Both the position numbers and the translations under genes were made by a program. A stretch of 64,000 bases of DNA from Vibrio mangrovi (lineage in GTDB: Bacteria; Pseudomonadota; Gammaproteobacteria; Enterobacterales; Vibrionaceae). The stretch covers positions 930,001-994,000 of the forward strand of contig NZ_AP024884.1 in the NCBI RefSeq assembly GCF_024346955.1, read 5' to 3'. Under the pieces are notes generated by a model. That model was not told where the DNA came from. It saw nothing but the letters and a program-made list of their open reading frames with translations, and did no database searches. Shown in pieces: positions 17,266-25,473 of the stretch; position 1 is the stretch's first letter; each line of letters opens with the position of its first letter.

Positions 17266-17347
17266 CCTCTGAACGAATCTACTCCTAAGGTGCGTGTCCT
17301 GTTTCTCCTCTGAACAAACCCACTCCTGAGGTGCGTGTCCTGTTTCT
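17266..17347. repeat. Two tandem 41-bp repeats plus pyrimidine tract
   Basis: Copies at 17266-17306 and 17307-17347 share CCTCTGAAC, ACTCCT and AGGTGCGTGTCCTGTTTCT, differing at only about five positions. A TTTCTC/TTTCTG microsatellite runs on to about 17390. The repeats lie 170 bases past the RAYT gene and contain the GGTGCGTGTCC motif whose imperfect inverse lies upstream of that gene. Confidence 0.85.
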
Positions 17348-17434
17348 GTTTCTCTTTCTCTGTTTCTCTTTCTGTTTCTCTTCTTTCTTGACCGCTACAC
17401 AGTAATTTTTAAGTTAGCAGCTTCGGGTTTCACA

Positions 17435-18748
17435 TTAAGCCAGGTTTGGTAGCCATAAAGCGATCTCTGGCGCTATACAGATAATTAGTGCTGCCATGCA
17501 CATTAACAGAAAGAACGGAAATGAAGCTTTCGCAACCTGACCTATTTTTTCACCAGTGAGTCCCTGTAAAACAAATAAATTAAAACCTACGGGCGGAGTA
17601 ATTTGCCCCAGCTCCACCATAATCACTAAAAAGACACCAAACCATAAAGGATCAAAGCCAGCCTGAATAACGATCGGAAGCGTAATCGGTAAGCTCATAA
17701 CCGTAATAGATATTCCATCTAAAAACAGGCCTAACACGATATAAAACAAAGCCAATGCAATCAGTAACATTGCCGGAGTAAACTGCTTTTCTGCAATCCA
17801 ACTTGCTAGTTCTGACGGTAAATGTAAGTATCCCATTGCTGTTGAAAGCATCGCGGCACTCACCATAATACTGCACACCATTGTGGAACTCTGAATGGTC
17901 GCTATCAGTGAGGACACAATGACGTTTTTATCTAATTGTTTTTCTATTAATAACAGTAACAACGTTGCAAACACACCTACAGCCGCAGCTTCAGACGGTG
18001 TAGCGATGCCAGAATAAATTGCGCCAAGTACAACAACGATTAATAGGAATATAGGGAATAGATAACCTAAGCTTTGATAAATAGTAATATCACAAGTTGT
18101 TTCTTTAGGTGCCAGATGAGGCCGAATAGAAGCACATATCATCAAGTATCCGGAGTACAGAAAAGCAATTAAAAACCCCGGTAAAATGCCAGCCATAAAT
18201 AACTTGCTAATAGAAACTTCAGCCTGAATACCATAAACAATCATGACGATTGACGGTGGTATCAACAGCCCCAAACTACCAGCCCCAGCCAAAGAACCAA
18301 TCGACAGTTGGCGATCATAGCCACGTTGTTTCAGCTCTGAAGTTGTAATTTTACCAATCGTTGCCGTTGTTGCCGAACTTGAACCACTTACCGCAGCGAA
18401 CAATGCACAGCCCACAACATTTGTGTGTAAAATTCCTCCGGGAATAATACGAGTCCATGGTTCCAGTCCTTTAAACAAGCGATTCGAGATGTCAGAGCGG
18501 AAAATCAGTTCTCCCATAAATATAAACAACGGAATTGCAGATAGTTCCCAGGAATTGCCTGCCCGAAACAAAATTCGACTTAGAATTAACCCAACTCGTT
18601 CTATAGGCATACCGGCAAAAACAACCAATGATGAAAACGCAACAATGGCCAATCCTGCAAAAACCCAAAGACCTGAACCTAAAACAACAAATAAAATAGC
18701 TATCACACCTAAAGACGTAAAGAGTATATCCATATTAACGTTCTCCAT
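17435..18748 (-). CDS. dctM: TRAP transporter large permease (DctM)
   Basis: A 437-residue membrane protein with about twelve hydrophobic helices and the DctM landmarks: VGCALFAAVSGSSSATTATIG, GSLGLLIPPSIVMIVYG and a late GQITPPVGFNLFVLQGL. It carries the transport channel of a tripartite ATP-independent periplasmic transporter, driven by a sodium gradient. Its start overlaps the end of dctQ by 14 bases, indicating translational coupling. Third gene of a reverse-strand dctPQM operon; a terminator follows near 17239. Confidence 0.95.
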   Translation of the reverse strand: MENVNMDILFTSLGVIAILFVVLGSGLWVFAGLAIVAFSSLVVFAGMPIERVGLILSRILFRAGNSWELSAIPLFIFMGELIFRSDISNRLFKGLEPWTRIIPGGILHTNVVGCALFAAVSGSSSATTATIGKITTSELKQRGYDRQLSIGSLAGAGSLGLLIPPSIVMIVYGIQAEVSISKLFMAGILPGFLIAFLYSGYLMICASIRPHLAPKETTCDITIYQSLGYLFPIFLLIVVVLGAIYSGIATPSEAAAVGVFATLLLLLIEKQLDKNVIVSSLIATIQSSTMVCSIMVSAAMLSTAMGYLHLPSELASWIAEKQFTPAMLLIALALFYIVLGLFLDGISITVMSLPITLPIVIQAGFDPLWFGVFLVIMVELGQITPPVGFNLFVLQGLTGEKIGQVAKASFPFFLLMCMAALIICIAPEIALWLPNLA

Positions 18749-19238
18749 AGCTATTGGGTTTGTGATACATAAACAGAGAGATTGATCGTGCTATTAGAGT
18801 GAGACAAAGAACAAAGATACCGATTAAGACAAGCCCTTGTGGAATCCAAAGAGGGGTAGCTGCAAGTGATTGGCTAGTGGTGCCTCTAATAAAATTTCGT
18901 GATACCGTCGTCCACCAAATAAAACCTACCCAACTAAAGAAAACCGCGGCAATGGCTGATGTAACAAAATCCAACAACCAACGTTTACGTTCCGGAATAC
19001 GATCTATGATCGCGTTCACACGAATTAGAGAACCTTGCTCTAGACTGTAACCCAGAGCAAGAAAAGTCATCGTGGCAACCGCATAACCAACAAATTCATC
19101 CAATACATATGTCGACATACCAAACAAGCGTAAAACAATCTCCAGTAGGATATGACATAAAATATAAATAATCAGAAATGCAGCAATACCAAGAGAAATT
19201 TTATTTATCCATTGAGATGTACGAATTAATAAGTTCAT
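18735..19238 (-). CDS. dctQ: TRAP transporter small permease (DctQ)
   Basis: A 167-residue protein with four transmembrane helices (IAAFLIIYILCHILLEIVL, then VGYAVATMTFLALGYSL, FVTSAIAAVFFSWVGFIWW and LVLIGIFVLCLTLI), the normal size and topology of DctQ. ALGYSLEQGSLIRVNAIIDR is the conserved loop. It forms the membrane complex with DctM. It starts nine bases after dctP stops, and its end overlaps dctM. Confidence 0.93.
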   Translation of the reverse strand: MNLLIRTSQWINKISLGIAAFLIIYILCHILLEIVLRLFGMSTYVLDEFVGYAVATMTFLALGYSLEQGSLIRVNAIIDRIPERKRWLLDFVTSAIAAVFFSWVGFIWWTTVSRNFIRGTTSQSLAATPLWIPQGLVLIGIFVLCLTLIARSISLFMYHKPNSYGER

Positions 19239-19247
19239 TACATTCTC

Positions 19248-20234
19248 CTATTCTTTACGTCGATTAAATTCCTCGATAATGGACTGTCCCCGCTCCCCTG
19301 TTTCATCAAGCCATGAGCTTAAAGTTGGTTTAGCTGCTTCTTGTAAATACGACAAAAAACTGTCCGGTAATTTCTGAAGTATGGTTACTTTATTTGACTC
19401 AAGCTGCGCATAATTATCCTTAACCCGGCTACGAACGGTTTTCCAGTTGTGTTCGTCGGTTATTTTAGCTGCAGACAATAATGCATCCTGATCTTCTTTA
19501 CTAAGGGCATCAAATTCATCTTTATTCATGTGAACCATATTTAAAGGAATCGCATATTGAATGGCACTGTAAGAATTGAGATGCTCCCAAAAACGTGCAC
19601 TTGCCCCTGCATCCGCTGAAGTGAGAACGGCATTTATACCACCTGTGGAAAGCTGAGGTACAACATCCGCCCAAGACAAATTAACGGGTGCGGCTTTGGC
19701 ATTCCTAAATGTCAATGTCCCATTTTTGTCATATGTGCGAATTTTTAACCCATTCAGTGCGGATGAACTATCGACCGGTGCCGTGGACCAAATACCACTT
19801 GCAGGCCAGGGAGAAGCGTACAACAATATTTCATTGCTCTTCTCAAATACCTCTTGGTAATAAGGCTTTGCAATATGGTATAGCAGCTCTGCCTGGTCTT
19901 CATTGGTAACTAAAAAAGGTAGAGAAGATAGTAAGAACAAAGGATCTATACCAGCCATACTACCTGCCAGAGTATCAGCCAGAGGGACTGCATTGTCTGA
20001 GACGGCATAAAAATGGTCAATAGATTTAAATCCTAAAGAGCCGCCAGTATGTAATGTAATATTAACATCGCCTTTTGTTAGTTTGTTAACTTGATCTATA
20101 AAAAACATATCACCCTGAGCGTGAATCGATTGAGTATTATATTCATTTGAAAAATCGAGATTAACTTTTGCATGAGCAGGTGAACTAATGGCATATAACA
20201 GTACTAATACTGAAGTAAGGTTCTTTAATAACAT
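19248..20234 (-). CDS. dctP: TRAP transporter solute-binding protein (DctP)
   Basis: A 328-residue periplasmic binding protein with a signal peptide (MLLKNLTSVLVLLYAISSPAHA). Family features include NITLHTGGSLGF, the GLKIRTYD strand with the substrate-carboxylate-binding Arg, and TSADAGASARFWEHLNSY. It should bind an organic acid and deliver it to DctQM; the compound cannot be named. AAGGAAGG precedes the ATG at 20234 by a proper distance. First gene of the operon. No regulator gene adjoins it. Confidence 0.93.
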   Translation of the reverse strand: MLLKNLTSVLVLLYAISSPAHAKVNLDFSNEYNTQSIHAQGDMFFIDQVNKLTKGDVNITLHTGGSLGFKSIDHFYAVSDNAVPLADTLAGSMAGIDPLFLLSSLPFLVTNEDQAELLYHIAKPYYQEVFEKSNEILLYASPWPASGIWSTAPVDSSSALNGLKIRTYDKNGTLTFRNAKAAPVNLSWADVVPQLSTGGINAVLTSADAGASARFWEHLNSYSAIQYAIPLNMVHMNKDEFDALSKEDQDALLSAAKITDEHNWKTVRSRVKDNYAQLESNKVTILQKLPDSFLSYLQEAAKPTLSSWLDETGERGQSIIEEFNRRKE

Positions 20235-20689
20235 CCGTGTTTTCCTTCCTTAATGTGATCTTCATCAACCAGTATAAAAAGAGATCTAGACACTGATAGT
20301 CTGATAACGACATGGTATTCATATAAAACGACGGTATTCGTTCTAGCACTCGTACTCACTAAGATCACGGACGCGCTCGTGACTTCTTCTTCAGCAAATA
20401 GCTCACGGATTGTAGAAAGAAGCGGATTAACCACCGCAGGACATTTTCTTATGGTCTTCCACAACATCAAATACGCCACCAAAATCAACCAGTGACCTCA
20501 CTCGCAAAACAACTGCTTCACAAGTATTAGAAAAGTATGAGATTTCACCAGACCACTCGCGCTTTACGGCGCTGTCACTCGCCAGCAAACCAGACACCAC
20601 TTACTCTGCACTGGCACCGACAGAATTCGGTGCCGGGATTGGAACACCGTTAAAACCACAGACGCAAACCCGCTAATCAGGAGGAAACG
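20235..20689. other. Gap with a possible decayed gene and a hairpin
   Basis: No complete gene is visible. On the + strand a frame without a start runs from about 20424 to a TAA at 20676, ending TPLKPQTQTR just before the ribosome site of the small gene at 20690; it has coding-like composition (EKYEISPDHSRFTALSLASK), so it may be the tail of a truncated gene. A perfect 8-bp stem (GGCACCGA / TCGGTGCC, 20611-20632) lies within. The dctP promoter must be in the left part. Confidence 0.4.
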
Positions 20690-20866
20690 ATGTCCAAACC
20701 CCTTAATCTTGGTCTACACCTGACCGCCCGTGAATATCTTACTCATTTACTGATCACCAATACTGATGCAGATGAAAATGAGCTACGGGAAATATTGCTT
20801 TATCTCAATAACTTGCTCACGCTGGATGAAATTAATTTGCGTAGAGATGGTGTTGGAGAAATATAG
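20690..20866 (+). CDS. Small protein of unknown function (58 aa)
   Basis: ATG 20690 has a strong ribosome site (CAGGAGGAAACG) and the frame encodes 58 residues beginning MSKPLNLGLHLTAREYLTHL and ending RRDGVGEI. It is leucine-rich and probably helical, with two amphipathic helices (TAREYLTHLLI, ELREILLYLNNLLTL). No family is recognised. A hairpin with a T-rich tail starts 14 bases after the stop, which supports a real transcript. It may be co-transcribed with the truncated frame just upstream. It lies directly before the toxin-antitoxin pair but is not part of it. Confidence 0.6.
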   Translation: MSKPLNLGLHLTAREYLTHLLITNTDADENELREILLYLNNLLTLDEINLRRDGVGEI

Positions 20867-20879
20867 AAAACTGTCCATA

Positions 20880-20907
20880 GGAGAGAATGATTTCTCTCCT
20901 TATTTTT
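20880..20907 (+). terminator. Terminator of the 58-residue gene
   Basis: An 8-bp perfect stem (GGAGAGAA / TTCTCTCC) with a 4-base loop is followed by TTATTTTTATG. Confidence 0.8.
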
Positions 20908-20966
20908 ATGAGTCATTCTGTTGGCAGGTAGACATAAATTTTCTTTTGTCTTTCTCGAAAAACAGT

Positions 20967-21023
20967 ATGAGGTCAGTTGCTGCGACTTGTTATACCGCTC
21001 CATCCCAGCTAAAATGACCTCAT
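20967..21023. promoter_or_regulatory. Inverted repeat upstream of the antitoxin gene
   Basis: ATGAGGTCA (20967-20975) and TGACCTCAT (21015-21023) are perfect inverted copies 39 bases apart, just upstream of the antitoxin start at 21050. Further GACC/GGACC repeats follow to 21053. They may be the autoregulatory operator of the toxin-antitoxin operon. Confidence 0.45.
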
Positions 21024-21049
21024 AAAAGACCATTTAAAGGACCATTAAA

Positions 21050-21298
21050 ATGACCACTAGAATCCTAGCTGATGTTGCTGCAAGCATTACTGAATTAAAA
21101 GCTAATCCAATGAAAGTTGCGGCCAGTGCCTATGGTCAACCTGTCGCTGTTCTTAACCGTAATGAACCAGCTTTTTATTGTGTTCCTGCTGAAACTTATG
21201 AAATGATGATGGATAAGCTTGAAGATCTAGAACTACTAAATATCGCAAGAGAACGCGAATCAGAAGAAAGTATTTCGGTAAACCTTGATGATTTATAA
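21050..21298 (+). CDS. Type II antitoxin, RelB/StbD (Phd/YefM) family
   Basis: An 82-residue protein with the Phd/YefM-type N-terminal DNA-binding fold (ILADVAASITELKANPMKV, GQPVAVLNRNEPAFYCVPAE) and an acidic C-terminal toxin-wrapping tail (RERESEESISVNLDDL). It should neutralise the RelE-like toxin encoded next, and repress their common promoter. Its stop codon lies inside the toxin's first codons (11-base overlap), the typical arrangement. AAGGACC precedes the ATG. Flanking inverted GTTATACCGC copies suggest integron origin. Confidence 0.92.
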   Translation: MTTRILADVAASITELKANPMKVAASAYGQPVAVLNRNEPAFYCVPAETYEMMMDKLEDLELLNIARERESEESISVNLDDL

Positions 21299-21575
21299 GC
21301 TAAATTTTAAAAAATCTGCCCTTAAAGAATGGAAGAAACTCGGTTCTACTTTACAGGAGCAATTTAAGAAAAAATTAGCAGAGAGATTAACTAACCCTCA
21401 TGTGCCAGCTTCAAAGTTATCCGGAGCTGACAACATGTACAAAATCAAACTCCGCCAATCAGGTTATCGCTTAGTTTACAAAGTCGAAGACGACATCATC
21501 GTAGTTACCGTTTTAGCTGTAGGAAAACGTGAACGAAGCGATACTTATCATAAGGCAATGAAACGCTTGGATTGA
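21288..21575 (+). CDS. Type II toxin, RelE/ParE superfamily (StbE-like)
   Basis: A 95-residue basic protein; the start is ATG 21288, just after an in-frame TTG. YKLNFKKSALKEWKKLGSTL, NPHVPASKLSGADNMYKIKL, GYRLVYKVEDDIIVVTVLAV and GKRERSDTYHKA are the RelE pattern: helix-helix, then strands with the conserved Arg/Lys and Tyr. RelE-type toxins cleave mRNA in the ribosome; ParE relatives act on gyrase, but the RSGYRLVY and K-R-E/D-x-Y pattern favours RelE/StbE. Overlaps its antitoxin gene. Confidence 0.93.
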   Translation: MIYKLNFKKSALKEWKKLGSTLQEQFKKKLAERLTNPHVPASKLSGADNMYKIKLRQSGYRLVYKVEDDIIVVTVLAVGKRERSDTYHKAMKRLD

Positions 21576-21629
21576 TTGACTGCGGTATAACACCTAATTC
21601 AATGGTGCATAAACACTGATATTACAACC

Positions 21630-22364
21630 TCAACTACTCTGTTTCTGTCCCGTTGAGCCGCCGATTTTTAAGTCGAGTTGGAAGTTCTTAATTATTCTTT
21701 CGTCTATACAACTACGCAAAAACTTGTTCATTGGTTCCATGTCATTACTTGCATAAAAATCTAACATTAAGGTGTTAAATTCTTGCTGACGCTTAGCCGG
21801 AACATTAATAATTGGGAAACCACAGGAAAGCAGAATTCCATTCATCATAAAACGACCGGTTCGTTTATTTACATCCCAGAAAAACTGAACTCTCGCCATT
21901 TGTAGAAATGCAGTAATTGCCCGATCATAGATATCTTCATATGACTCAACTAAAGACTGGACTTCATCCCACTTTTCATCCAGTTCTTGTGGTGCCGGAG
22001 GTTCGTACTCCGATCCGGTAATTGATACATAACCTGAACGAAATTTCCCCCACTCTAAAGCTTCCTCTTCACCTGCAATATTGTGTAATAACAGAGCGGT
22101 TTCTTTATTAAAAAAGAACTCACCTGAATCGACTAACTCAAAAATTCGCATCCAGGTTTTAGCTTGATTCATCGCCATATTTTGATCGCTGATACGATGT
22201 CCACCCACCGTGATTCCGTCCAAAATAGTCTGAACTTCAGGGAGTGTCATCGCCACCCCTTCTAAGTTAACGGCATCATAAACTAACGCCGGTACATCTC
22301 TTTTAGCTAACTGTTTTGCGAGAGGAATATTCGGTTTCATTCCCCATTTGGATTCAGTGAACAT
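21630..22364 (-). CDS. Fic-family protein with a degenerate active site
   Basis: A 244-residue Fic/Fido-domain protein. The core motif reads VQFFWDVNKRTGRF (about residues 159-172): the catalytic His of HxFx(D/E)GNxRxxR is Gln160, while Asp, Asn, Lys, Arg, Gly and Arg remain. The putative N-terminal inhibitory motif also departs from (S/T)xxxE(G/N): it reads AVNLEG. An AMP-transferase reaction is thus unlikely in the usual form; phosphotransfer with another chemistry, or a regulatory binding role, is possible. It is convergent with the toxin gene 54 bases away. Close relatives with QFFYDVNKR-type motifs may exist as a subfamily. Confidence 0.88.
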   Translation of the reverse strand: MFTESKWGMKPNIPLAKQLAKRDVPALVYDAVNLEGVAMTLPEVQTILDGITVGGHRISDQNMAMNQAKTWMRIFELVDSGEFFFNKETALLLHNIAGEEEALEWGKFRSGYVSITGSEYEPPAPQELDEKWDEVQSLVESYEDIYDRAITAFLQMARVQFFWDVNKRTGRFMMNGILLSCGFPIINVPAKRQQEFNTLMLDFYASNDMEPMNKFLRSCIDERIIKNFQLDLKIGGSTGQKQSS

Positions 22365-22541
22365 ATTTGACTAACTCGCTCATACAATATGCTCAAAAGT
22401 ATACACCTTTTAATAAATCACTGGAAAACTCAAATTCAGGATAAATCGTCTAACGAATGATAGGATTCCCGTTCTAAACCACCTCGTGCCATACGTTACA
22501 TTCATCCATTGAAGTTTCTTGTTATAAGCAAGATACCAATG

Positions 22542-22955
22542 TTACAACATCTCTTCTTCACCAGACATCAACCATGCACTGTTATGCTGCTTAAAACCAA
22601 TTTTTGGATAATATTCAGTTGCTTGTGGTGCTGATAGCAAAATCAGATTACAACCTTTCTTTAGACTAGCAAAAGTCTGTCGGATCAATTCTTTGCCAAT
22701 TCCTTTTGACTGAATCTGCTCTGATACTGCCAGATCAGATAAGTAACAGCAGTAATGAAAATCTGTCACTGAACGAGCAATACCGACAAGTCGCTCGCCA
22801 ATCCAAGCTGAAACAAGCAAATCAGCATGTGTCAGCATCCCGCTGATATATTCGTGATTATCCGTCGGGCGTCTTGCTCCAAGTGTTGTCTGATTTAACA
22901 GTTCAACGAACTGTTCAGTCGTAATTGGACGATTGACAAAATACTCAACTTCCAT
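22542..22955 (-). CDS. GNAT-family N-acetyltransferase
   Basis: A 137-residue single-domain GNAT enzyme. DLLVSAWIGERLVGIARSV and CYLSDLAVSEQIQSKGIGKELI form strand 4 and the acetyl-CoA pyrophosphate loop (Q-x-x-G-x-G/A pattern as QSKGIG), and ATEYYPKIGF is the C-terminal Y-x-x-x-G-F motif. Substrate unknown. Single gene; it lies in the accessory stretch between the Fic and EAL genes. Confidence 0.93.
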   Translation of the reverse strand: MEVEYFVNRPITTEQFVELLNQTTLGARRPTDNHEYISGMLTHADLLVSAWIGERLVGIARSVTDFHYCCYLSDLAVSEQIQSKGIGKELIRQTFASLKKGCNLILLSAPQATEYYPKIGFKQHNSAWLMSGEEEML

Positions 22956-23056
22956 TTTTATTTTCCTTTAGAGCCCAAAGTTCAACTTGATTATAACTTT
23001 CACTCAAATGGCGGTACACAGTGTCGTCCAGTTTTAAGTTTTGTTATATAACTGTT

Positions 23057-23809
23057 TTACAAAATGCTGAAATCAACTTCAGGTAGCGATTCAAAACCTG
23101 GCTTAGCGAAGAAATAGCCCTGCATCAAATCTATGCCAATATCTCGTAAACAACACATCTCTTCTCTCGTTTCGATGCCTTCAGCGAGAGGCGTTATTTT
23201 TAGTTCTCTGAACATAGTGATAATGTTTTTAACGATGATTTGGCGTACCGGATCTTTATCTATGTTACGAATCAACTCCATATCTAACTTCGCAATGTCA
23301 GTTTGAAAATCAGCGAGCAGATTCAGGCCTGAGTATCCTGAACCAAAATCATCAATAGCAGTTTTGAATCCTAGGTTTCTATAATATTCAACAATATTTT
23401 TAATATGTTGATTATCATTGACTTTCTCAACCTCAGTAAATTCAAACATGATTTGATGAATTGGAAAATTATATTCTCTGGCTGCTGCTAAGGTTGTTCT
23501 GATGCAGCGGTCAGGGCGATAAACAGCATTCGGTAGAAAATTAATACTAACCATTGTTTGAATGTTCAGTCTCGACGCCAGAGCAATCGCTTTGACCCGA
23601 CATAATTGGTCAAAGCGATATCGGTTATCGTTATTCATCTGTGAGATAACAGAATATGCAGATTCATTATTAAGGCCTCGAACTAATGCTTCATAGCCAA
23701 AAATAGTTTTAGAAGAACATTGGATGATTGGCTGAAATGCCATAGAAAAATCAAACCCAAGATCTACGGATTCTAGACATTGTTTACATGACGATCCTGA
23801 TTTATCCAT
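23057..23809 (-). CDS. Stand-alone EAL-domain cyclic-di-GMP phosphodiesterase
   Basis: A 250-residue cytosolic EAL protein without sensory domain. Catalytic motifs are intact: GYEALVRG, IMFEFTEVE, DDFGSGYSGLNLL, AKLDMELI, LAEGIET and MQGYFFAKP, so hydrolysis of cyclic-di-GMP to pGpG is expected. A cysteine pair near the N-terminus (SCKQCLES) is an added feature of unknown use. Monocistronic; a terminator hairpin of the neighbouring MCP gene lies 130 bases upstream. Confidence 0.93.
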   Translation of the reverse strand: MDKSGSSCKQCLESVDLGFDFSMAFQPIIQCSSKTIFGYEALVRGLNNESAYSVISQMNNDNRYRFDQLCRVKAIALASRLNIQTMVSINFLPNAVYRPDRCIRTTLAAAREYNFPIHQIMFEFTEVEKVNDNQHIKNIVEYYRNLGFKTAIDDFGSGYSGLNLLADFQTDIAKLDMELIRNIDKDPVRQIIVKNIITMFRELKITPLAEGIETREEMCCLRDIGIDLMQGYFFAKPGFESLPEVDFSIL

Positions 23810-23935
23810 TGGCGCTCACGATGCTTAATTGATGTAGTATCTATCTGAATTTATAGGATAGTTGTTGACCAACGGTCAAGCAAACTGCGCAAGAGAATTA
23901 TCTGAGGCAGATACAGTTTACTTTATTTAGTAGCA

Positions 23936-23957
23936 GAAAAGCCCGTCAGGGCTTTTC
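23936..23957 (-). terminator. Terminator of the PAS-MCP operon
   Basis: Perfect 9-bp stem GAAAAGCCC / GGGCTTTTC with a 4-base loop, placed 26 bases past the MCP stop codon on the reverse strand. Confidence 0.85.
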
Positions 23958-23982
23958 TTTATCCGGTGAAAAACACGGACAA

Positions 23983-25464
23983 CTATTTTCCATGTTTCTC
24001 CGCAACCATGTCAGTAATACAGGTAATCACATGGTTACTGGCTTTTTCAGCGTCGCCGACCACACTCACCAGATTTTTCAGCACACCATCATCTGCGAGC
24101 CAGTCCTGATTCACCAGCTCCATGGCCTGATGGATATTCTGATGAACAATTTTGTGATAGCTTTCCAGACGACGATAAGATGGCAGATGGTTAAAGGATG
24201 TATAGCCTTCACCTTCATAATACCATTTGCCCAGCCGACAGTTATGATGGTCAACCCGGGCCGCTTCCGCTTCATTGCCTTCACCCTGACTTTCCAGCGC
24301 AATGTAACCATTTTGCATGTAAATCACATGATCCAGTTTGATCAGAGAAGCGAAAGAAAAGTCCTTCGCCTGATTCATCAGAGAAATCGTCTGTTGTGAT
24401 GCATTGGCAACCCGATCAAAGTTGGTATGGAAATTCACCACTTCATCACCGACACCTTTCATCTGTTTTCCTACTTCCAGTGTCTGCGAGACCATTTCTT
24501 CAATCGGGCCGGTCAGTGAATTGATAATGTCACTGATATCTGCCGTTGACGTTCGGGTGCGATCCGCCAGCGAGCGGACTTCGTCAGCAACCACGGCAAA
24601 ACCGCGTCCGACATCACCGGCGCGGGCTGCCTCAATTGCAGCGTTCAGCGCCAGCAGGTTGGTCTGCTCGGCAATATCGGTAATCACCTTGATCGTATCC
24701 GCAATCCGTACACTCTCTTTGCCCAGAATCTGAGCCGTTTCTTCCATACTGGACATCCGGACATTGACATCATCCAGTGCCTGACGAATTTCCCGGACCA
24801 CTTCCCGGCTCTGCTCGGCTCCGTCACGGCTTTCTGTGGCAATGCCAAGCACATCATCCATCTTATGCGACAGCGTCACCAGCTCTTGCTGATTATTACG
24901 CAGATTGACAATCAGATTTGAAGTATTCAGATGGTGTAATTCACTTTTTAAGCGATTCTGCCGCGAGAAAACATGCGCCTTCTGCATCGAATCGATCGCT
25001 TCATTAATATTACGCATCGTTTCGGCAAACTCACCGGGAAGTCCGTCGACCAGCCCCCGACGGTGGAACTCTCCTTTACTGGTGCGCTGAAAGCTGTTCG
25101 ACAACTCTTTAAAATTGGTTTCGACAATATCCAGAAAGTCGTTCAGTGCCCATGCCACATGACCGATTTCTCCCAGTCCTTTGGTATTGGTAATCCGGAT
25201 ATGGACATTCCCCTTTCTGGCTTCTTCCAGCGCTCCGCGGATCCGTTCCAGCACCGCCAGCGGCTGAAGATGATCCCAGTAGGCGTAGCTGGCAAAAACG
25301 ATGGTAAACAAAGGTAAGACGGTATTGAAAAAATTGAATCCGTGATCATAAATATTGGCGACCGACAGCCCGAATATAACCAGCACAAATACCGAACAGA
25401 TGATCAGAAATTTCTGGCGCAGAAACAGAATATTTCTGCTGACCTGACTGGTACTATCCATCAT
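23983..25464 (-). CDS. Methyl-accepting chemotaxis protein with CZB domain
   Basis: A 493-residue chemoreceptor. Two hydrophobic stretches near the N-terminus (residues 14-55) are separated by only a few residues, so there is no periplasmic sensor. A HAMP-like region follows (about 60-130). The signalling tip [18 protein letters not shown] and [18 protein letters not shown] are intact. The C-terminal ~100 residues form a zinc-binding CZB domain ([36 protein letters not shown] with the His/Cys ligands). It is encoded ten bases after a PAS protein, which likely provides its sensory input. Confidence 0.93.
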   Translation of the reverse strand: MMDSTSQVSRNILFLRQKFLIICSVFVLVIFGLSVANIYDHGFNFFNTVLPLFTIVFASYAYWDHLQPLAVLERIRGALEEARKGNVHIRITNTKGLGEIGHVAWALNDFLDIVETNFKELSNSFQRTSKGEFHRRGLVDGLPGEFAETMRNINEAIDSMQKAHVFSRQNRLKSELHHLNTSNLIVNLRNNQQELVTLSHKMDDVLGIATESRDGAEQSREVVREIRQALDDVNVRMSSMEETAQILGKESVRIADTIKVITDIAEQTNLLALNAAIEAARAGDVGRGFAVVADEVRSLADRTRTSTADISDIINSLTGPIEEMVSQTLEVGKQMKGVGDEVVNFHTNFDRVANASQQTISLMNQAKDFSFASLIKLDHVIYMQNGYIALESQGEGNEAEAARVDHHNCRLGKWYYEGEGYTSFNHLPSYRRLESYHKIVHQNIHQAMELVNQDWLADDGVLKNLVSVVGDAEKASNHVITCITDMVAEKHGK

Positions 25465-25473
25465 ACACTCCTT

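Larger units (their letters stand above)
20989..21591 (+). other. Probable integron-cassette boundaries around the toxin-antitoxin pair
   Basis: GTTATACCGC (20989-20998) and GCGGTATAAC (21582-21591) are perfect 10-bp inverted copies placed just outside the two genes. A cassette's leading core and the first half-site of its attC must be complementary in this way. The rest of an attC is not recognisable on the right, so it would be a relic. Confidence 0.45.

Noticed and set aside
17266..17390. Possible CRISPR array
   Set aside because: Only two adjacent 41-bp copies without unique spacers, followed by a simple pyrimidine repeat; no cas genes.
22448..22501. attC-like segment (GTCTAAC ... GTTACAT) between the Fic and GNAT genes
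   Set aside because: Outer arms pair for about eight bases only, the centre does not fold, and no matching leading core is found beside either gene.
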